Below are positions 7,583 to 16,071 of a stretch of DNA of 42,465 nt, in pieces. The notes below the pieces were generated by a model. The model had not been told where the DNA came from. It saw nothing but the letters and a program-made list of their open reading frames with translations, and ran no database searches. The position numbers and the translations under genes are program-made. Position 1 is the first letter of the stretch; each line of letters starts with the position of its first letter. The DNA is from Acidobacteria bacterium 13_1_40CM_65_14 (lineage in GTDB: Bacteria > Acidobacteriota > Vicinamibacteria > Vicinamibacterales > CAVVIG01): the NCBI GenBank assembly GCA_001917905.1, contig MNEX01000251.1, positions 1 through 42,465 on the forward strand, in the 5' to 3' direction.

Positions 7583-9652
7583 CTACTGGTTGGGCAGTCG
7601 AAATGCTAGCAACTCACCCGGATAATTGCCACCGCTGATCGCGACGACGATGTACTGCCTGCCGTTGTGCAAATACGTCATCGGCGAGCCGCTTTGCGGC
7701 GCCGGCATGTACACGGCGCCGACTTCGTGGCCGTCGCTCTTATCGTAGGCTCGCAGCATCGCCCCGCGTTGTCCGGTCGACGTCGTCGTGAAGCGTGGCT
7801 CGCCGGCGACGACGAGCGTCTTGGTCACGACCACGCCCGTGTTGCCGGCCTGACCAGTGCGCGGGATGTTCAACCCTTTCAGCGCGGGATGATTCCTGAC
7901 GTTGTCCGGCGTCTCGCCGTGCGGGACCTGCCACCGGATTTCGCCTTTGTCGAGATCGATCGCGCTGATGCGGCCGTACGGCGGTTTGATGAGCGGCAGC
8001 CCCTGCACCGTGAGCCCGCCGCCTCCGCCTTCCGCCGCGGCCGCCGTCGTCGTCGCCGGGGCCGCCGCCGCGGCGCGTGCGGCCGCCGCGGCGCGATCGG
8101 CCGGCGACGCGTCCGCGCCGGCGCCGCCGCCCGACCCCAGCGTCGTGCGCATGCCGGTCGCCGCGGATCCCTGCACGTAGTTGAGATCGATCTTCGGATC
8201 GGCGGGCGGCACCAACCCGAGCGCGGTCACGCCCGACAGCGAATAGACGTAGACGTTATGCGTCTCGGGATCGAACGAGCCGCCCGGCCAGTTGGTCGCA
8301 AACGACTGCATGAGCATCGCGAGCGGCCCTTCGATCTTGCTGACGACCGGCGGCGTGAAGATCGGACCAATCTTGTATTTCGAGACCAGCTTCACCGCCT
8401 CCGCGCGCAGCTCCGGCGTGAAATTGATCAGATCGTCAATCGCGATGCCTTGCAGATCGTACGGCGGCGGCTTGGTGACGAACGGCTGCGTCGGCGAATA
8501 CCATTCGCCAGGCACATCGCCTTTCGGCACCGGCCGCTCCTCGATCGGCCAAATCGGCTGACCGGTGACCCGATCGAACACGTACAGCCTCGCCTGTTTC
8601 GTCGGCTGGGCAACCGCTTTGATCGTCCGGCCATTGACGGTGATGTCCGCGAGAATCGGCGCGCACGGAATGTCGAAGTCCCAGATGGGATGGTGCACGA
8701 GCTGATAGTGCCACTTGCGTTGCCCCGTTCTGAGATCGACCGCGACGAGGCTCTCGCCAAACAGGTTGTTCCCCGGCCGATGACCGCCGTAGTAATCGCC
8801 GGTCGGCATTTCGACCGGCAGGTAGGCGATGCCAAGCTCCTCGTCGACCGAAATCTGCGCCCAGACACCGGTGTTGCCGGTGTAAGTCCAGGAATCCTTC
8901 TCCCACGAGTCGTTCCCGTACTCGCCGGGAGACGGAATCGTGTGGAAGATCCACAGTCGCTTGCCCGTGCGGACGTCGAAGCCGCGCACGTAGCCCTTGA
9001 CGTTCATGCGGCTCCGCGGCACGCCGCCCGACCGGTGCGCCGCGCCGACGATGACGACGTCGCGCGCGATGGCGGGCGTCGAGTGCAGGCCGATCTCTCC
9101 CGTCACGAGGTCCATCTCCTGGTCGTCGTCTTTCTTGAGATCGACGACACCGTGATCACCAAAGCTCGCGACCGGAATGCCGGTCTTGGCGTCGAGCGCG
9201 ATCAACCGGTAGCCGGGCGTGACGTACAGAATACGGGAGTCGTTCGCGCCGTCGGTCCAGTACGACAAGCCGCGGCCGGACAACTGGCGCGGCGCGTTGG
9301 CGCCGCGCGGACCCTCGCGCTCGCTGTGCATCCAGATCATCTCGCCGGTTGCCGCATCGAGCGCCACGACCGCGCGGCGCGTGCCGCCGGTCGAGTACAC
9401 CATGCCGCCGGCCATCAGCGGCGTGCCCTCGAACTGATACTCGGGCCGCGGGCCGAGCGAGTCGGTCTTGAACCGCCAGGCGAGCTCGAGCTTGCCGAAG
9501 TTCGTCGCGTTGATTTGATCCAGCGGCGAGTAGCGCGTGTTGCCGATGTCGGCGCCGTAGTGGCGCCACTCACCGTTTGTCGCGCCCGATTGCCCCGCGA
9601 CTGAGATCGTCAGCGACGCCACGACCGCGCCTACGACAGCGACAATTCTCAC
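7583..9652 (-). CDS. PQQ-dependent dehydrogenase (quinoprotein, glucose dehydrogenase-like)
   Basis: 689 residues. Signal peptide ending near SVAGQ, then EWRHYGADIGNTRYSPLDQI, the standard opening of soluble PQQ dehydrogenases, and repeated beta-propeller blades with tryptophan-docking style segments (VVALDAATGEMIWMH, VAVDLRTGQRKWHYQ, ISAIDLDKGEIRWQVP). It ends with the family-like GGNYPGELLAFRLP. The enzyme would oxidise an alcohol or sugar in the periplasm and pass electrons to the respiratory chain; the neighbouring cytochrome-type protein could be a partner (inference). Between about residues 504 and 546 it has an Ala/Gly/Thr-rich low-complexity insert that breaks a blade loop. No haem motif is present, so it is not a quinohaemoprotein. 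Confidence 0.9.
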   Translation of the reverse strand: MRIVAVVGAVVASLTISVAGQSGATNGEWRHYGADIGNTRYSPLDQINATNFGKLELAWRFKTDSLGPRPEYQFEGTPLMAGGMVYSTGGTRRAVVALDAATGEMIWMHSEREGPRGANAPRQLSGRGLSYWTDGANDSRILYVTPGYRLIALDAKTGIPVASFGDHGVVDLKKDDDQEMDLVTGEIGLHSTPAIARDVVIVGAAHRSGGVPRSRMNVKGYVRGFDVRTGKRLWIFHTIPSPGEYGNDSWEKDSWTYTGNTGVWAQISVDEELGIAYLPVEMPTGDYYGGHRPGNNLFGESLVAVDLRTGQRKWHYQLVHHPIWDFDIPCAPILADITVNGRTIKAVAQPTKQARLYVFDRVTGQPIWPIEERPVPKGDVPGEWYSPTQPFVTKPPPYDLQGIAIDDLINFTPELRAEAVKLVSKYKIGPIFTPPVVSKIEGPLAMLMQSFATNWPGGSFDPETHNVYVYSLSGVTALGLVPPADPKIDLNYVQGSAATGMRTTLGSGGGAGADASPADRAAAAARAAAAAPATTTAAAAEGGGGGLTVQGLPLIKPPYGRISAIDLDKGEIRWQVPHGETPDNVRNHPALKGLNIPRTGQAGNTGVVVTKTLVVAGEPRFTTTSTGQRGAMLRAYDKSDGHEVGAVYMPAPQSGSPMTYLHNGRQYIVVAISGGNYPGELLAFRLPNQ

Positions 9653-9695
9653 GGAATCTCCTCTCCTAAAATGTAAGAGTGCCTTTCAACATGAC

Positions 9696-9752
9696 CTCGC
9701 CACCATGGGGGACACGGAGGATAGCGTCCCCCGTGTCCTCCGTGGTGGAGAG
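9696..9752. repeat. Palindrome, GGGGGACACGGAGGA type
   Basis: Arms CTCGCCACCATGGGGGACAC plus GGAGGA (9696-9721) and the complement ending at 9752, matching at about 22 of 26 positions around a 5-nt loop (TAGCG). It sits between the start of the PQQ dehydrogenase gene and the end of the next minus-strand gene. Same architecture as the other palindromes but a different core. Confidence 0.75.
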
Positions 9753-9777
9753 CTCAATTCTGCAACCGTTCTATCGC

Positions 9778-10992
9778 TCATCGAACGGTGAAGGCAACGG
9801 TTTCTTTCGCGGTCGATCGCGTCAAGCGGTCGCGCACCGTGACCTCGAGCTCGTACTTGCCGGGTGGAAACGAGTGGAGCGGGACCGACTGACTGGTGAA
9901 CGCCTGCGTCTCCCACGGAGACGGCGGCGGCAAATCATCGTCGGTCATGTGCTGCGGCGGTGTCCGGTTGAACAGTCGTCGCGTGCCGTCGACCTCGTGA
10001 AAGAAGTTGTACTCCGCAGTCAGATCGGCATCGGGCGCGCCGTAGTTGCAAATCTGGAATACCACCGACAGCACGTCGCTCGACGTGAAGGCATGAGTCG
10101 CGACCGGAACGACTTCGGCCTGACCGAGCGTGTAGGGACTCTCGATCTGATGCTCGTGCGAGAGCGGCGCTTTCAGCGTGTTGATGCGGCTGACGAGAAT
10201 CAGGCTGCTCAGCGCCAGGCGATCGTTCCAGTAATCAGGAATCGTGACCGTGCGCCGCAGAATCGCGGGACTGCTGGCTTTCTGACGCGCGCGATCGAGG
10301 AGCGCGACATACACGTCGTACTCGCCAGGCGGCAGCGCGAGCGCACGCTCCACGAGCCGCGGATCACTGGCGCGCGACGGCTCGAGATCGAAGAAGTAGT
10401 ATTCCTCGAACGGAAAGAGGTACGGATCGCGCTCACGTTTCTCCGCTCTCTTCTTCGCCGCTTCGTCCGCCGCCTTTTGCTTTTCGTACGCGCGCTGCTG
10501 CAGCCCCAGAATCGCCGACGCCTCGGCCGGCGCCTGCGTCGACCGCCGCGCGGAGCTGGCCGCCGGTCCACCAACGGGCAACTCGCCAGGCCCCACGAAG
10601 ACGGTCTCGATCCGCGGTGGCGGCGCATCGCCGCCACGCGCCAGCCAGTCGCGCACCGCCGAATGCTCGTCGGCCGTGCGAGCGCCGTCGTGCCGCGAGA
10701 CGGCGCGCACGTACATGGCGGTCGACTTGAACGCATCGGTTGCCGCGGCGACCGTCACCCTGAACGGCACGTAGGCGGTCTGATCGCGCGACTTGAGAAT
10801 GTGGTTGTCCCAGGTGAGGGACGCGTCGGCATCGGCGTCGCGCTGCTGCGCCACGTCAACAGCGTTCATCAGCACGACGAGAGCCGCGCGCTGATTCGGA
10901 TCGAGCGGTTTGCGTCGCGGCGGGTCGGCAGCGCGGGGCGCCGCCGACCACGCGAGCACGATCGTAATCGCGACGAAACGACGGCCGCGCAT
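9778..10992 (-). CDS. Secreted protein of unknown function
   Basis: 404 residues with a signal peptide (RFVAITIVLAWSAAPRAA). A charged, probably helical segment at about 165-195 (LQQRAYEKQKAADEAAKKRA) is followed by beta-rich sequence: PPGEYDVYVALLDRA near 225 and, at the C-terminus, SFPPGKYELEVTVRDRLT, both typical of extracellular Ig-like modules. I do not recognise a catalytic motif. It precedes the PQQ dehydrogenase gene on the same strand with a palindrome between. Start ATG 10992 is 16 nt from the stop of surE. Confidence 0.7.
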   Translation of the reverse strand: MRGRRFVAITIVLAWSAAPRAADPPRRKPLDPNQRAALVVLMNAVDVAQQRDADADASLTWDNHILKSRDQTAYVPFRVTVAAATDAFKSTAMYVRAVSRHDGARTADEHSAVRDWLARGGDAPPPRIETVFVGPGELPVGGPAASSARRSTQAPAEASAILGLQQRAYEKQKAADEAAKKRAEKRERDPYLFPFEEYYFFDLEPSRASDPRLVERALALPPGEYDVYVALLDRARQKASSPAILRRTVTIPDYWNDRLALSSLILVSRINTLKAPLSHEHQIESPYTLGQAEVVPVATHAFTSSDVLSVVFQICNYGAPDADLTAEYNFFHEVDGTRRLFNRTPPQHMTDDDLPPPSPWETQAFTSQSVPLHSFPPGKYELEVTVRDRLTRSTAKETVAFTVR

Positions 10993-11008
10993 GGCGCGCC
11001 TCCCGCGC

Positions 11009-11767
11009 TTACCTTACCCCAGCTTCTTTTTCGATCGGCAAGTTTTCGACGTCCAGGAGCGCATCGTACGCCGTGAGGTCCGGCTGTAGCGGCGTGACCG
11101 AGACATAGCCGTCACGCACCGCCTGGTAATCGGAGCGATCGTGCGGTTCCCATTCGTTCTGCCCTTCCTCGATCCAGTAATACGGACGCCCCTTGGGATC
11201 GTGCCGCTCGGCGACCGACGTCACGTGATTGCGCTTGGCCTGCAGGGTGACGCGATAGCCCTTCGGCGGCCCTTTCGGCACGTTGAGGTTGAGGAAGGTG
11301 CGCGACGGCAGCGGCCGCCGGAGAATCGCGTCCGCCATGGTCGCGGCCGCGCGCGCGGCGTGCGTGAAATCGTAGCTCCCGCGCGTCGCGCGCAACGAGA
11401 CGGCGATGCTCGGAACACCCAGCAGCGCGCCCTCGAGCGCGCCGGCGACCGTGCCCGAGTACGTGATGTCGTCGCCGAGGTTGTATCCTTTATTAATACC
11501 CGAGACGACGAGGTCCGGCAGTCCCTTGAACACCTGCGTCACCGCGATGTTGACGCAGTCGGTCGGCGTGCCGTCGACCGCGAAGGTGTGGGCGTCGATG
11601 TGTTCGAGGCGGAGCGGGTGCCGAAGCGTGAGCGCGTGACCGATGGCGCTCGCCTCCTCGACGGGCGCGACGATGGTGACGTCGCCGACGGCGCGGAGCG
11701 CGTCGGCGAGCACGCGAATCCCGTCGGAGCGGTAGCCATCATCATTCGTCACCAGAATCCGTGGCAT
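11009..11767 (-). CDS. surE: 5'/3'-nucleotidase SurE
   Basis: 252 residues, the normal SurE length. The N-terminal metal site ILVTNDDGYRSDGI (D8, D9), the loop EEASAIGHALT with Ser, and DLVVSGINKGYNLGDDI with Asn are all present, as is YSGTVAGALEGALLGVPSIAVS. SurE removes phosphate from nucleoside monophosphates and acts in stress and stationary survival. It overlaps the upstream MFS gene by 26 nt (11742-11767), so translation is probably coupled. Confidence 0.96.
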   Translation of the reverse strand: MPRILVTNDDGYRSDGIRVLADALRAVGDVTIVAPVEEASAIGHALTLRHPLRLEHIDAHTFAVDGTPTDCVNIAVTQVFKGLPDLVVSGINKGYNLGDDITYSGTVAGALEGALLGVPSIAVSLRATRGSYDFTHAARAAATMADAILRRPLPSRTFLNLNVPKGPPKGYRVTLQAKRNHVTSVAERHDPKGRPYYWIEEGQNEWEPHDRSDYQAVRDGYVSVTPLQPDLTAYDALLDVENLPIEKEAGVR

Positions 11768-12995
11768 GAAGCGGCTTAATTATAGCGAACAGCCACGCGG
11801 TCGCGACGAGTGCCAGCGCCGCGCCGACGCCGAATGCCGCGGCCGCGCCGTATGCGTTCCAGATGATGCCGAAGAGCACGCTCGCCGCCAGCGCACCAAG
11901 TCCCTGGACCGCCGTGTACATACCGAACGCGAACCCGCGTCTCGACGCGGGCGCGAGATCGGCGACGAGCGCCTTCTCGGTACCTTCGGCGAACCCGAAG
12001 TAGAACCCGTAGACGAGAAACCACGCGATCAACACGGTCAGCGTCTGGCTCAGCGCGAACCCCGCGTACACGGTGGCGTAGATCAGCCAGCCGATCGCGA
12101 TCACCGACCGCCGGCCGATGCGGTCGGACCAACTCCCGCCGACCACCGAGACGACCGCTTTCACCACGTGCAGCGCGGCCCACATGAGCGGGATGAATTG
12201 CACGCTGCCGGCGGCGTCGGTCAGCTTCAACAGCAGAAACGCGTCGGTCGAATTCCCGAGCGTGAACAGCGTCAGCACGAGCATGAACAGCGTGAACTCA
12301 CGCGGTAGCGCCGTCGTCCTGTCTTCTGTGGTGTCCGGCTTTAGCCGGACCTCGTGCGGGTCTTCTGTGGTGTCCGGCTTTAGCCGGGCCGTCTCGGCCT
12401 CCGGGACGAAAAAGATCAGCGCGACCGCAATCGCGCCGGGGATGATCGTCAGCGCGAACAGCGTCCGGTACTCGCCGGGATAGAAGAACAAGAACACGGA
12501 CGCGAGCGTTGGGCCGACCACTGCGCCGAGGTGATCCATCGCGCGATGAAATCCGAACACTTTGCCGCGCGTCGTCGGCGTCGCCCACATCGCGAGCATC
12601 GCGTCGCGCGGCGCGCCGCGCACCCCCTTCCCCACCCGATCCAGCACGCGCACCACGAACACCTGCGTCCAGGTCGTCGTGACGGCGATGAACGGCCGCG
12701 CGATCGACGACACGCTGTACCCGAACAGCACGAGCGGCCGCTTCCTGCGCGAGCGGTCGGCGATGCGGCCCGAAATGATCTTGAGGAAGCTATTGACGGC
12801 TTCGGCGGCGCCCTCGACGATGCCGAGCGAGACGGCGCCGGCACCGAGCACACGCGTCAGAAAAAACGGGAGGAGCGGGTAGATGGCCTCGGTCGCGGAA
12901 TCAGTCGCGAGACTGACCCAGCCGAGGAGCCAAACGGGCTTTGGAAGATCGAGGAGGCGCGCTGGCTGCTTCAACACAATGGACACAAAGGACAC
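11742..12995 (-). CDS. MFS transporter with repeat-derived central loop
   Basis: About 417 residues with 12 predicted membrane segments in two halves. The first half has the MFS motif A-like region (GRIADRSRRKRPLV) and VRVLDRVGKGVRGAPRDAML; the second has GGSWSDRIGRRSVIA. The sequence resembles the acidobacterial/proteobacterial MFS proteins near surE; the substrate is unknown. In the cytoplasmic loop between the halves the sequence RLKPDTTEDPHEVRLKPDTT is encoded by a duplicated 28-bp palindromic repeat. The start is uncertain: GTG 12995 and GTG 12977 both lie inside a palindrome (12971-13058) and neither has a Shine-Dalgarno; I give the longest form. Confidence 0.85.
   Translation of the reverse strand: MSFVSIVLKQPARLLDLPKPVWLLGWVSLATDSATEAIYPLLPFFLTRVLGAGAVSLGIVEGAAEAVNSFLKIISGRIADRSRRKRPLVLFGYSVSSIARPFIAVTTTWTQVFVVRVLDRVGKGVRGAPRDAMLAMWATPTTRGKVFGFHRAMDHLGAVVGPTLASVFLFFYPGEYRTLFALTIIPGAIAVALIFFVPEAETARLKPDTTEDPHEVRLKPDTTEDRTTALPREFTLFMLVLTLFTLGNSTDAFLLLKLTDAAGSVQFIPLMWAALHVVKAVVSVVGGSWSDRIGRRSVIAIGWLIYATVYAGFALSQTLTVLIAWFLVYGFYFGFAEGTEKALVADLAPASRRGFAFGMYTAVQGLGALAASVLFGIIWNAYGAAAAFGVGAALALVATAWLFAIIKPLHATDSGDE
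12321..12387. repeat. Direct repeat of a palindromic 28-mer inside the MFS gene
   Basis: Two copies of GTCTTCTGTGGTGTCCGGCT followed by TTAGCCGG, at 12321-12348 and 12360-12387. Each contains the perfect hairpin CCGGCT-TT-AGCCGG. In the MFS frame each copy encodes RLKPDTTE. Confidence 0.9.
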
Positions 12996-13058
12996 GAAGG
13001 TCCGAGACCGTATTCTCTACAGTCTTGACCTTTGTGTCCTTGGTGTCCTTCGTGTTGA
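12971..13058. repeat. Iterated palindrome, GGACACAAAGGACAC type
   Basis: Left arm from TCAACAC with iterated GGACACAAAGGACACGAAGG; right arm CCTTTGTGTCCTTGGTGTCC then TTCGTGTTGA at 13049-13058. Loop about 35 nt. It spans the gap between the MFS gene and the upstream secreted-protein gene and contains the possible MFS start codons. Confidence 0.85.
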
Positions 13059-13059
13059 T

Positions 13060-13836
13060 TCACCGTTTCTCGTAAGGCGCGAGCGGTCCGTCCTGAACGA
13101 CTGATACCCAGATGCGATCCGGATCGCCGCTCGTGGCGCGATAGACCGGGAACCCGCGATACTCGCCAATCGGCGTGAAGCGATCGGGTATGAACGGAAC
13201 CGCGGACCCCGCGCTGTACCAACGGGTGCCGCTGTATTCGAGCCAGACGCCGTTGGTCGCGCGAGGTCGCGGAATCGTTTCCACTCGCGTCCGCGTCGGG
13301 CGCGCGCGCTCGGGAATGTTGACCACCTCGCGCTCCATTCCTGCCGTCCTCGGCACGATCGATCCAGCGGTCCCGACCGGACGCTCTTCACCCGCAGACA
13401 TCGCCGGTGTCGCGGTTGAAGGCGTCGCGTAGGTCACCGGCGTGCCGACACTTGACGGCCGTGTGGCAAACGACGCCGCGCGGCTGCCGCTCGTGCCCGC
13501 GAGCTCGCGCTCGCGCGGCCGCTCGAACCCGCGCATCCGATCGCGTCCCACCGGCACATAGACGAGGCTCCACGGTTCCAGTGTCGTGTCAGCGTAAACC
13601 GGCACGCCTTGATAGACGCCAATCTGAGCCATCACCTGACCGTCGAACTGCCGATATTCGCGCGTCGGGTAAAAGATGAGCCCTTGGATGACGATCGGCT
13701 CACTGTTGACCTGCCACGCCGCATTGGATGCGGTCGCTTCGGGTGGCGGCGTCCGGAACTGGTAGACCTGAGCATTTCCTACTTTAGGAAACAGCACAGC
13801 CACAAGTACAACGAGGCTGGCTACAAAAGCGCGCAT
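13060..13836 (-). CDS. Secreted protein with two related short repeats, unknown function
   Basis: 258 residues from ATG 13836, chosen over an ATG 12 nt upstream because GGAGGT (13841-13846) lies 4 nt before it. Signal peptide AFVASLVVLVAVLFPKVGNA. Two related segments flank a Pro/Thr/Arg-rich linker: near 55 REYRQFDGQVMAQIGVYQGV with PVYADTTLEPWSLVYVPVG, and near the C-terminus FTPIGEYRGFPVYRATSG with DRIWVSVVQDG. So the protein is probably two copies of one small beta module. No enzyme motif is seen. Its stop lies 1 nt after the palindrome 12971-13058. Confidence 0.75.
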   Translation of the reverse strand: MRAFVASLVVLVAVLFPKVGNAQVYQFRTPPPEATASNAAWQVNSEPIVIQGLIFYPTREYRQFDGQVMAQIGVYQGVPVYADTTLEPWSLVYVPVGRDRMRGFERPRERELAGTSGSRAASFATRPSSVGTPVTYATPSTATPAMSAGEERPVGTAGSIVPRTAGMEREVVNIPERARPTRTRVETIPRPRATNGVWLEYSGTRWYSAGSAVPFIPDRFTPIGEYRGFPVYRATSGDPDRIWVSVVQDGPLAPYEKR

Positions 13837-13880
13837 AACGACCTCCACGCGGTAGAGGTCTCAATGTCTGTGCCAGGTCG

Positions 13881-13890
13881 TACAATGGAG
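13881..13890 (+). promoter_or_regulatory. -10 box and Shine-Dalgarno of the amrS-moaA pair
   Basis: TACAAT at 13881-13886 overlaps GGAGGG (13886-13891 region), followed by ATG 13898. If TACAAT is the -10 box the leader is under 10 nt. No clear -35 hexamer is seen. Confidence 0.35.
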
Positions 13891-13897
13891 GGCATCC

Positions 13898-15022
13898 ATG
13901 TCAACACTGGCTGAGGTGCTCGCGCGGGAAACGCGCGAGGGTGAGTTGTATGACGTCCTCCCGGACGGCCGCCTCCGCTGCTACGCGTGCGGCCATTGTT
14001 GTCCGCTGCCCGAAGGCGCGATCGGCGTCTGCAAGGTGCGCTTCAACCACGGCGGTCGCCTGCTCGTGCCGTGGGGCTACGTCGGCGGCGTGCAGTGCGA
14101 TCCGATCGAGAAAAAGCCGTTTTTCCACGCGCATCCCGGCGCGCTCGCGTACAGCTTCGGGATGCTCGGCTGCGATCTGCATTGCGCCTACTGCCAGAAC
14201 TGGGTCACGTCGCAGGCGCTGCGCGATCCGAATGCCGTTGCACCGCCGTTGAAGGCGTCGCCGGAAGATCTCGTCGCCGATGCGCTGCGCCAGCATGCGC
14301 GCGTCATGGTGAGCACGTACAACGAGCCGCTCATCACGAGCGAGTGGGCGGTCGCGGTGTTCAAAGAAGCGAGGGCCGCGGGACTGACGACCGGTTATGT
14401 GTCCAACGGCAACGGCACGCCGCAGGTGCTCGAATACCTTCGGCCGTGGGTCGACCTCTATAAAGTCGATCTCAAAAGCTTCGACGATCGGCACTATCGA
14501 CAGCTTGGCGGACGGCTCGATCCGATTCTCGACACGATCCGCCGGCTTCACGCGATGGACTTCTGGCTGGAAATCGTCACGCTGCTCGTCCCCGGCTTCA
14601 ACAGCTCGCGCGACGAGCTGACGCGGCTGACGGCGTTCGTCGCGAGCGTCTCGCCGGACATCCCGTGGCACGTGACGGCGTTTCACGGCGACTACAAGAT
14701 GACCGACCCCGAGAACACGACGGCGGAAATGCTGCTCGACGCGGCTGACATCGGGCGCGCCAATGGCCTGCGCTACGTGTATGCGGGCAACCTGCCCGGA
14801 CGCGTCGGCGATCTCGAAGACACCCGCTGCGCGTCCTGCGGCGAAGTACTCGTCGCGCGTTACGGCTACTACATCCGCGATTACCGCATCACGCCCGATG
14901 GCCGCTGCCCGGCGTGCGACACGGCGCTCCCTGGCCGATGGAGCAGGCAGTTCGACGGCCAGATCACGTCGCGTCCTTTCATTCCCGGCAGCCGGCGATT
15001 TACAATCCTCAGCTCGCGATGA
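13898..15022 (+). CDS. amrS: AmmeMemoRadiSam-system radical SAM enzyme (AmrS-like)
   Basis: 374 residues. Radical SAM CxxxCxxC at C92, C96, C99 ([12 protein letters not shown]). An N-terminal Cys cluster ([10 protein letters not shown]...GVC, 28-45) and a C-terminal zinc-knuckle-like pair (CASCGEVL / [10 protein letters not shown]) are also present, as are VSTYNEPLI and [15 protein letters not shown]. This matches the AmrS/PflA-like family usually found with the AmmeMemoRadiSam A and B proteins. Those partners are not in this window. GGAGG lies 6-7 nt before ATG 13898. Its stop overlaps the moaA start (ATGA at 15019-15022), so the two radical SAM genes are translationally coupled. Confidence 0.9.
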   Translation: MSTLAEVLARETREGELYDVLPDGRLRCYACGHCCPLPEGAIGVCKVRFNHGGRLLVPWGYVGGVQCDPIEKKPFFHAHPGALAYSFGMLGCDLHCAYCQNWVTSQALRDPNAVAPPLKASPEDLVADALRQHARVMVSTYNEPLITSEWAVAVFKEARAAGLTTGYVSNGNGTPQVLEYLRPWVDLYKVDLKSFDDRHYRQLGGRLDPILDTIRRLHAMDFWLEIVTLLVPGFNSSRDELTRLTAFVASVSPDIPWHVTAFHGDYKMTDPENTTAEMLLDAADIGRANGLRYVYAGNLPGRVGDLEDTRCASCGEVLVARYGYYIRDYRITPDGRCPACDTALPGRWSRQFDGQITSRPFIPGSRRFTILSSR

Positions 15023-16047
15023 ACGACCTCAACGATCTCTACGGGCGTCCTCTGCGCAACCTCCGGTTGTCGGTCACCGACCGCTGCAACCTGCGCTGCG
15101 AATACTGCATGCCGGAGGACGACTACGTCTGGCTGCCGCGCGAGGACGTCCTGCACTTCGAGGAGACGAGCGCGCTCGTCGACGTGTTTCTCTCGTTGGG
15201 CGTGGACAAGATCCGCCTGACGGGCGGCGAGCCGCTGCTCCGCCGCGATATGCCAGCACTGGTGAAGATGATCTCGTCGAAGCGCGGCTTGAACGACCTC
15301 GCGCTCACGACCAATGGCGTCCTCCTCGCCGACCAGATCGACGCACTCAAGGCTGCGGGTCTCGGGCGCATCACCGTGAGTCTCGACACGCTCCACCGCG
15401 ATCGCTTCAAAGCGCTGACGCGGTTCGATCAGCTCGACGCGGTGCACGCCGGCATCGGCGCCGCGCATCGTGTGTTCGGCCGCATCAAGATCGACACCGT
15501 CGTCATCCGCGGCGTCAACGATGACGAGCTCGTCTCGCTGATTGAGTACGGGAAATCGGTGAACGGCGAAGTTCGCTTCATCGAGTACATGGACGTCGGC
15601 GGCGCTTCGCGCTGGTCGCCCGCCCGCGTCGTCTCGCGGCGCGAGGTCCTCGAGACCCTGTCACAGCACTACGGCGCCGTGGACGCGATCGACGATCCCG
15701 CCTCGTCGGCCCCCGCGGATCGGTATGCGCTGAAGGATGGAACGACGTTCGGGATCATTGCGTCGACGACGGCGCCGTTCTGCCGCACGTGCGACCGCAG
15801 CCGCCTGACCGCCGACGGAATGTGGTACCTGTGCCTCTACGCGACGCGCGGCATCGACCTCCGCGCGCCGCTTCGTCAAGGCGCGTCAGTCGAGCAGCTG
15901 AAAGCCCTCATCACGAGCGGTTGGCGCGCCCGCGACGATCGCGGCGCCGAAGAGCGCCTCGCGCTCGGCGATCGCCGCGCGTTCGTGCCGGTGCAGGATC
16001 TCCTCCGGAAAGACCCGCATCTCGAGATGCACACGCGGGGCGGCTAA
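15019..16047 (+). CDS. moaA: GTP 3',8-cyclase MoaA
   Basis: 342 residues. N-terminal radical SAM cluster C23, C27, C30 ([14 protein letters not shown]), the GGEPLLRRD loop, and the second 4Fe-4S site [14 protein letters not shown]...WYLC. It ends in the essential Gly-Gly (TRGG). MoaA converts GTP to 3',8-cyclo-GTP, the first step of molybdenum cofactor synthesis. ATG 15019 is chosen because it opens the family N-terminus and overlaps the amrS stop; longer in-frame starts lie within amrS. No other molybdopterin gene is visible. Confidence 0.97.
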   Translation: MNDLNDLYGRPLRNLRLSVTDRCNLRCEYCMPEDDYVWLPREDVLHFEETSALVDVFLSLGVDKIRLTGGEPLLRRDMPALVKMISSKRGLNDLALTTNGVLLADQIDALKAAGLGRITVSLDTLHRDRFKALTRFDQLDAVHAGIGAAHRVFGRIKIDTVVIRGVNDDELVSLIEYGKSVNGEVRFIEYMDVGGASRWSPARVVSRREVLETLSQHYGAVDAIDDPASSAPADRYALKDGTTFGIIASTTAPFCRTCDRSRLTADGMWYLCLYATRGIDLRAPLRQGASVEQLKALITSGWRARDDRGAEERLALGDRRAFVPVQDLLRKDPHLEMHTRGG

Positions 16048-16071
16048 CGGCGGCGCCTTCGAAAGGGTGCC

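Noticed and set aside
7667-9604. 645-codon plus-strand frame over the PQQ dehydrogenase
   Set aside because: Arg-rich shadow frame with no protein features; the minus strand holds a complete recognised enzyme.
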